DNA of 38,926 nt from assembly GCA_024277055.1 (NCBI GenBank), contig JAJRVZ010000147.1, positions 1 to 38,926 of the forward strand, given 5' to 3'. A program made the translations under genes and the position numbers. This DNA comes from Calditrichota bacterium (GTDB taxonomy: Bacteria > Calditrichota > Calditrichia > JAJRVZ01). Every line of letters begins with the position of its first letter. The stretch's first letter is position 1. A model generated the notes under the pieces. That model was not told the origin of the DNA. It did no database searches and saw only the letters and a list, made by a program, of their open reading frames with translations. Shown here in pieces: positions 33,626-38,926 of this stretch.

Positions 33626-36457
33626 TCACTGCCATCCCCTGTTTGCGGGAATTTCTTCCGAAATATGCTGCGCACGTAATAAATCGGCCATGGTCAGTGT
33701 TATCCGGATATAGTACCTTCCATGATGGCTGCCATCGGCCTGTCTGCCCCGGGCAAAGCCGCCGCCAAAACGCAAACCCGGATCGCCGAACGTCAATTCA
33801 TAACCATATGAATAAATTTCATTTTTCGCGATTCCGCTTATCCGTGCATAGTCGATGAATCCGGTAACGGCCATTCCGCTGAGCGGCAGGAAAAGCAGCC
33901 GAAACGGCGTCTTTTTCGCCAGAAAGAAATTCACCTCTGCCGAACCCCACAGCAGTTCATCGCCGGCATTATCCTCCCGTACGCCCCGGACGGTACGGGT
34001 AAAACCGAAATCCCTCGGAATATTGGTTTCGAAAAAACGATCCGTCCCCACAAACTGCAGCGGCGGCAGCTGGCCTTGTTGTTTTATCCACGATCCCAGC
34101 AGTTTCAGGCCCAGGTTTTCCAGCAGCAGGTTGTGAGACAATGAAGTGTTTATTTCAAATACGGAGAAATCCGTGTCTCCGCTGAACGATTTGTTCCAGT
34201 AAAAAGACAATCCGAATTGTTTCCTGGGAAGAAAGGGATACAGTTTCGTAGGCTGATGATATTCAAACGCCGCACCAATACGTACTGTTCCGAACGAAGT
34301 TAACCGGGGCACCGCCGGCAACACTTCTTTCAGCTTGAATTGCTGCCAGCTGACGCCGATCCGTGGAAAAAATGCACAGCGTTTATCGCCTCCCGGCCAG
34401 ACCGGTTTGGTAAATTGCACCGCTGCCAGATCGCGTAAATAATCCACACGCGTACCATTACGTTGAGAAAAGATAAGCGGACCGTGATAATAAACATTGA
34501 GAATATCCATATCAAAAGTTCTGATCATGTGTGCCAGTGATCCGAGGGAGCGATCCGGTTCCGAAGGGAAAGCGACAAACATTGCCATCAGCGCCTGCCG
34601 TTGGAGCATTTCGGCCCAGAACGTCAGGCCATAGACCCCCCACCCGTAATTATCGCTGTACCAGGGCAGCGCCAGTGAGAGTCCATGCTGCAACGGAAAA
34701 TGCGGAAAACGTACCTTTTCCGGTTCGGCATTGCCTGCAGGCAATGCCGGAATATCCAGCAGCGGTTGCATCGGCTTTTTCGATGTCCAGCGGGTGTAAG
34801 CTGTCTCTTTTTGCGCAAACTCAACTTTCCGTGCCATCAAAAGTGAATCCAATGGTACCGATGAAAATATCCGCTTGCGGCCCGGTTTCCAGTGTTTCAG
34901 AATCACCGAGTTGGTTCTGCCGTCATAGCTGTGTACCCAGTATTCGAACTGGTCGGTCAGAACGGTTTTCTCTTCACCGCTGTGCAGATTAATCACCGCT
35001 ACGGATGGTTCATTTCCTGTAAACCGATTGAATAAAATCAGTGAATCGTTAACCGCCACCGCATTCCTGTCGTCTGTTTCGGAATGTGTCAACGGTTGCA
35101 ACGAACCGCCATCGAACAGGAACAGATCACGGTTGCCGTCATTCCCCTGGCCGTCTATTACAAACCGGCCGTCGGACAGGGCCTCGATCCGGCCAAGAGG
35201 GAAGGCGGTTTCAAAAAGTTTCCTTTCTTCCCCGGATTGCAAATCGAATTCGAGTATCTGCGAACCCTGCGGTAAAACTTCGATCATAATCAACGCCGAT
35301 TGGCCGCGAAAGGCGACAAAACGCGCCCGGCGGTTTGAAGCAATTTTTTTTGTGGTTTCCGTCTCACGGTCGTAAACAAACCAGTCAAACCCGATGGTTT
35401 GCAAATTATCTTCAATACCAAAATGAGTACGGCCGAATGCAAACAGGCGTTGTGTTTTATCGGTTATGATTCCGGTGCTGTAATTACTGCTAATTTCCTG
35501 CAGAGATTCGATTTTCTTTTTATTGATCTTCACCACACGGGCGGTACTGAATAAATGATTATTGTTCATCAGTGCAGAAATACAAAAAGTTGAATCAGCC
35601 TCCTGCAGCGGAATAATTTGATACGTGTCATAACCGAAGGCAGGAAATTTTTTACCGAAGCGGTTAACCGGAATATCGGCCAGTTTATCACCGTAATGCA
35701 GGATCAGATGGCGGATAAATGAAGGAAATAGCTCGGACAGGGATTGCTTGTAGGTCTTTTTAAACGCCGAATCAAAACTGTAAAAAAACGAGGTCGAATC
35801 ATGACGCATCAGTTTGATCAGCGAGGAATCCCCGTACTGGGAGGCAAGATAGCGGATCAGAGCGTGGCCGCCGGCATACAGCAAACGGCCATCCTGAAGC
35901 GAATTAATGGATTGCATAGTAAAGCGACCGTACATCACAGCATTTTTCAAATATAAATCGCCCCGGTATGCATTCCATTCTTCCGAGAAATATTGAGCAA
36001 TTCCCTCCATGAACCAGCGCGGCACGAACAGCCAGGGAAGATTTCCGATAAAATTCACTTTTCGCCGCAGGGCGCGAAAAGTAACCGTATGCGCCAGTTC
36101 ATGTGTCAGTACCTGCTGGTACCAGTTTTGTCTTCCGGTCCACAGGGGAATATAAGCGGATGAAAGGGCATAAATCACCACGCGGTTATTCAGCGCATAT
36201 CCGTTGGAAACGTCGGGAGACTGTGAAAGAACGATTTCCGCTTTTTCCTTCCTGAAGCTTTCCGCGGAAATTCCCGCCATCTCCGCCAGTTTTGGCAAAG
36301 CGTAGTCTGCGGTTTTTAACAGTGAATCCGCAAGCGGCTTCAGACCTTGCGGGTACTCGACGATTGCAAAGCTGCCGCTGATCCTGTACCAGTCCGCTGC
36401 ACCGGCAATCCGCATAAAAATTGCAATCACAACGAAAATCAAGGCCGTTTTATACAT
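33626..36457 (-). CDS. Secreted gluzincin-like metallopeptidase with propeller-like and barrel-like regions
   Basis: I start at ATG 36457 (943 aa): GAGGTG precedes it and a signal peptide follows (MYKTALIFVVIAIFMRIAGA); ATG 36502 would put a polar extension before the leader. The catalytic region (about 25-260) has HELAH (His119, Glu120, His123) and Glu151 in WFMEGIAQYF, the HExxH...E pattern of the MA(E) clan. A middle section (about 280-570) shows repeated WD40/TolB-like strands ('SDGRFVIDGQGNDGNRDLFLF'-type blades). The C-terminal third (620-943) has alternating strands, aromatic-rich, ending 'YYIRITLTMADLL', resembling an outer-membrane surface-antigen barrel. There is no T9SS tail. It may be a peptidase anchored by its own barrel, but this arrangement is an inference. 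Confidence 0.8.
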   Translation of the reverse strand: MYKTALIFVVIAIFMRIAGAADWYRISGSFAIVEYPQGLKPLADSLLKTADYALPKLAEMAGISAESFRKEKAEIVLSQSPDVSNGYALNNRVVIYALSSAYIPLWTGRQNWYQQVLTHELAHTVTFRALRRKVNFIGNLPWLFVPRWFMEGIAQYFSEEWNAYRGDLYLKNAVMYGRFTMQSINSLQDGRLLYAGGHALIRYLASQYGDSSLIKLMRHDSTSFFYSFDSAFKKTYKQSLSELFPSFIRHLILHYGDKLADIPVNRFGKKFPAFGYDTYQIIPLQEADSTFCISALMNNNHLFSTARVVKINKKKIESLQEISSNYSTGIITDKTQRLFAFGRTHFGIEDNLQTIGFDWFVYDRETETTKKIASNRRARFVAFRGQSALIMIEVLPQGSQILEFDLQSGEERKLFETAFPLGRIEALSDGRFVIDGQGNDGNRDLFLFDGGSLQPLTHSETDDRNAVAVNDSLILFNRFTGNEPSVAVINLHSGEEKTVLTDQFEYWVHSYDGRTNSVILKHWKPGRKRIFSSVPLDSLLMARKVEFAQKETAYTRWTSKKPMQPLLDIPALPAGNAEPEKVRFPHFPLQHGLSLALPWYSDNYGWGVYGLTFWAEMLQRQALMAMFVAFPSEPDRSLGSLAHMIRTFDMDILNVYYHGPLIFSQRNGTRVDYLRDLAAVQFTKPVWPGGDKRCAFFPRIGVSWQQFKLKEVLPAVPRLTSFGTVRIGAAFEYHQPTKLYPFLPRKQFGLSFYWNKSFSGDTDFSVFEINTSLSHNLLLENLGLKLLGSWIKQQGQLPPLQFVGTDRFFETNIPRDFGFTRTVRGVREDNAGDELLWGSAEVNFFLAKKTPFRLLFLPLSGMAVTGFIDYARISGIAKNEIYSYGYELTFGDPGLRFGGGFARGRQADGSHHGRYYIRITLTMADLLRAQHISEEIPANRGWQ

Positions 36458-36687
36458 GACCGGACACCTCAATGCTTGAAAGTATATTTTGGTTTCAGAC
36501 AATCAGTGAAGTTTAATTATCCTGATCAAAAATTAAAAGGAAAAAATGTAATTCAGACGCAAATCACAGATTATTATTGATTTACAAAGCAGCTTATAGC
36601 AAATTTAGTAAAAGTGACAACCAGAAGGACGAAACTTATTTAACGGGTGATCGATTAAATTTATCCCGGCAGGCGGAAAATATTATT

Positions 36688-38926
36688 GTGATTAAGAAGA
36701 TAGTAACCGGTAGTGTCATTACCGTATGTGTACTGTTTTTTCTCCTTGTTTTGCTCTACTGGCAAACCCATATCGTTGCCGGGTGGGTGGAATCCGTCAT
36801 TAACAATCAACTGCCCGATTCAATGCTGGTCGAATACAGCGACCTTTCCGGTAATCTGCTGCATGATGTGCGGCTGCAGAATGCACGGGTTCAATTGCCG
36901 GACGGCAGCCGGTTTGAATCCAATTTCGTGAACCTTCAATACGGACTGCCGGCGCTGCTTAGCGGTGATTTCCAAATCGAATCGGTATTGATCGACAGCC
37001 TGCGCATAACAATACCGGGGTGGACGAAAAAAAGGGTTGCAAAACAACCCGAACCACACAAGGACTGGCGCCGGACACTGCACTCATTGTCCGAAACTAT
37101 TGCCGTCGATTCGGTTCTGAAGGTAATTCCGCCTGTAAACCTGAAACAGCTGGAAATATTAAACGGCTCCTTATCAATTGACAATCCGTCAATTTTTCTG
37201 GACAGCCTCTATTTAAAACTGTCTGTTACGAACAGCGACGGTCGGGTTTCCCTGCTGATAGACCGTCTTACCGCCCGCTGGCCCGAAAACGAGCTGCGGC
37301 TGAAATATTTTCATGGACAGCTGATTGCCGGAAAAAATCAATTGACGCTGAATCAGCTGCAATTCGAAACCGACAGTTCGCATGTTTATGCCAATGCCGA
37401 TCTGACATTTTCCGATAGCCTGTGGATGATCATAAACCTGGAAGATATTTCGCTTTCCGCCCGGGAATTAAACCGGGTTAAACGAATTGCCGGTTTGAAA
37501 GACGGACATTTACAGGCCGGAATCCATCTGGCAGGCACGCCCGACCGCTTTTCAGCACAGGTCAAAATCGGCGGACAGGTAAACGAGTACGCTCTCGATT
37601 CCCTTGTAGCGGATATTGATTACAGTTACGGAAATATCATCCTGCGCCGGGGGCTGGTGGCTTCGCGAAACAGTAAAGTGACACTGAACGGGAGAATAGG
37701 CAGGGAAAACAGTTACGGCCGTGTGAATTTTTCCAATTTTGATGTCGGCCGCTTCTGGCCCGATGCAATTCATACGGATCTCTCCGGTCATGTGGCATTT
37801 CGGTTAAAGGATTTGAATTTCGAAAACACCTCCGGGCGGGGGGAAATTTTGCTGCAGCACTCGACGATCGGTACGGTTCGATTCGATACCCTGCGCTTTG
37901 CATTGACGGCTCTGAATAACAACTTTAAAATTATTGATCCCTCTTACCTGCGTTTCGCCGATCATTCAATTTTTGAAATCACCGGAAAAATGGATAAGCA
38001 ATTCAATGTGCAGGCAAATCTGCGAACCTCGCTGCACTCTTTGGAAGAACTCACAACGGCCCTGGCTATGGATACCGTCCGGGGCAGTTTTGACGGTTAC
38101 CTGCTCATGAACGGTTACCTGTTCGATCCGGACCTTACCGGTTACCTTCAATTGCCACAGATCAAATACAAGGGCATCGAACTGGATACCGTGCAGCTGG
38201 ACCTGTACCTTCGGGAAGCATTCAGCAAGCGTCGGGGCCGTGCCCATTTCGGCATTCGAAAGGGCGTTGTCAGCGGAATCGACCTGACCGGCGCCCGAAT
38301 TGCCATGACTTTTGACAGCAATCGGGTTGCCTTCGACACTTTACGTTTTGCAAACGAGGAAAACCGTATCAGCAGCCGGGGATGGGTTGAAATGCGCGGT
38401 GATACGATCGATATCGCTCTTAATGAGCTGCGAATGAACTATCTGCAGTACTGGCTGAAAAATGAAGGACAGCTGCTGGTGCGGGTGCTTCCGGATGAGA
38501 TCAATATTGAACAGGCGCAATTAATTGCACCCGGTAATGGTGAACTGGAAATCCGCGGATATTATGACCGTAAACAAAACGACCTGTTTGCCGGTCTTTA
38601 CCTGAATAATATCAATATGGAACCCTTCAGACAGTTCGCTCCGGAGGGTTATGATTTTTCCGGGGTGATCGAGGGCGGATTTGAAATTATCCAGCCGTTT
38701 ACAAGCCCCGAGCTCGATATCGATATGAATGCACGGGAATTGCAATTGAACCGGGTTCAGCTGGGCAAGGTTCGTTGTGCTTTCAGTTTCAGAGAGGGAA
38801 GTATTTTTCTGCAGCAATTACGCCTGGAAAACGGCAACAGTCTGCTTGATATCGACGGTGATATAGCGCTGCGGTTCATCGAAGATAATGGTACGCGGAA
38901 ACTCGATTTTGTCGAGGGCACCCAGG
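36688..38926 (+). CDS. TamB/AsmA-like envelope protein, N-terminal part (cut by window end)
   Basis: GTG at 36688 opens a frame of 746 visible codons that leaves the window. The N-terminus is IKKIVTGSVITVCVLFFLLV, a single signal-anchor helix, followed by a long, strand-rich sequence with repeated 'L.L.....I.G....' patterns and segments such as 'LSGNLLHDVRLQNARVQLPDG' (AsmA/TamB-type opening) and 'GNGELEIRGYYDR', 'LLDIDGDIALRF'. These match the beta-taco proteins that bridge inner and outer membrane for lipid transport or barrel-protein assembly. The C-terminal DUF490 domain would be beyond the window. The ribosome site is weak (GGCGG, 12 bases upstream). Divergent from the metallopeptidase gene. 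Confidence 0.82.
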   Translation, partial: MIKKIVTGSVITVCVLFFLLVLLYWQTHIVAGWVESVINNQLPDSMLVEYSDLSGNLLHDVRLQNARVQLPDGSRFESNFVNLQYGLPALLSGDFQIESVLIDSLRITIPGWTKKRVAKQPEPHKDWRRTLHSLSETIAVDSVLKVIPPVNLKQLEILNGSLSIDNPSIFLDSLYLKLSVTNSDGRVSLLIDRLTARWPENELRLKYFHGQLIAGKNQLTLNQLQFETDSSHVYANADLTFSDSLWMIINLEDISLSARELNRVKRIAGLKDGHLQAGIHLAGTPDRFSAQVKIGGQVNEYALDSLVADIDYSYGNIILRRGLVASRNSKVTLNGRIGRENSYGRVNFSNFDVGRFWPDAIHTDLSGHVAFRLKDLNFENTSGRGEILLQHSTIGTVRFDTLRFALTALNNNFKIIDPSYLRFADHSIFEITGKMDKQFNVQANLRTSLHSLEELTTALAMDTVRGSFDGYLLMNGYLFDPDLTGYLQLPQIKYKGIELDTVQLDLYLREAFSKRRGRAHFGIRKGVVSGIDLTGARIAMTFDSNRVAFDTLRFANEENRISSRGWVEMRGDTIDIALNELRMNYLQYWLKNEGQLLVRVLPDEINIEQAQLIAPGNGELEIRGYYDRKQNDLFAGLYLNNINMEPFRQFAPEGYDFSGVIEGGFEIIQPFTSPELDIDMNARELQLNRVQLGKVRCAFSFREGSIFLQQLRLENGNSLLDIDGDIALRFIEDNGTRKLDFVEGTQ

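Noticed and set aside
1-38926. CRISPR arrays, tRNA/rRNA genes, insertion sequences or prophage
   Set aside because: I saw no regularly spaced repeats, no RNA gene signatures, no transposase or integrase motifs, and no phage structural genes when reading both strands.

Overview
The window looks like a chromosomal segment of a free-living Gram-negative bacterium of the FCB group, most like the Calditrichota/KSB1/Marinimicrobia-type lineages. The evidence is a secreted protein ending in a 'YPNPFNP' type A type IX secretion (T9SS) sorting domain, an outer-membrane barrel protein, a TamB/AsmA-like envelope protein and many secreted multi-domain proteins with FN3 or propeller modules. The phylum assignment is inferred from protein style only. 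No tRNA, rRNA, CRISPR array, phage gene or insertion sequence was recognised.

Layout. 1-8050 (minus strand): two large secreted metallopeptidases, a giant M4/M36-type protein cut by the window start and an M28 protein with a T9SS tail. 7922-8637: a gene-poor divergent region holding a hairpin and one small SD-equipped ORF. 8638-13022 (plus): a tight four-gene signalling operon of porin-like barrel, short PstS-like binding protein, 4-helix-bundle/HAMP histidine kinase, and response regulator fused to a class III nucleotide cyclase. 13082-14885 (minus): methyltransferase and MoxR ATPase. 14965-16723 (plus): rlmN and adk, closed by a clear intrinsic terminator. 16878-26878 (plus): a 10-kb regulatory block with an envelope beta-propeller protein, three SpoIIE-type PP2C phosphatases, one STAS anti-anti-sigma protein, one RsbW-like kinase and a REC-GGDEF diguanylate cyclase. 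26882-30145 (minus): serS, a class II aldolase, an acyltransferase and upp, joined by 4-base ATGA overlaps. 30344-33463 (plus): spmA, spmB, a glycosyltransferase-like gene and a HAD phosphatase. 33626-36457 (minus): a secreted HELAH metallopeptidase/propeller/barrel protein. 36688-38926 (plus): the start of a TamB/AsmA-like gene.

How it fits together. The most striking content is signalling density. One operon appears to link a phosphate-like binding protein and porin to a histidine kinase and a cyclic-nucleotide output. The next large block is a partner-switching (Rsb-type) module with several phosphatase inputs but only one antagonist/kinase pair and no sigma factor in the window, followed by a c-di-GMP synthase. 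The cyclase has an unusual base-recognition pair (Gln/Cys), which leaves its substrate (ATP or GTP) open. The housekeeping genes (adk, rlmN, serS, upp, plsC-like) show no sign of transfer.
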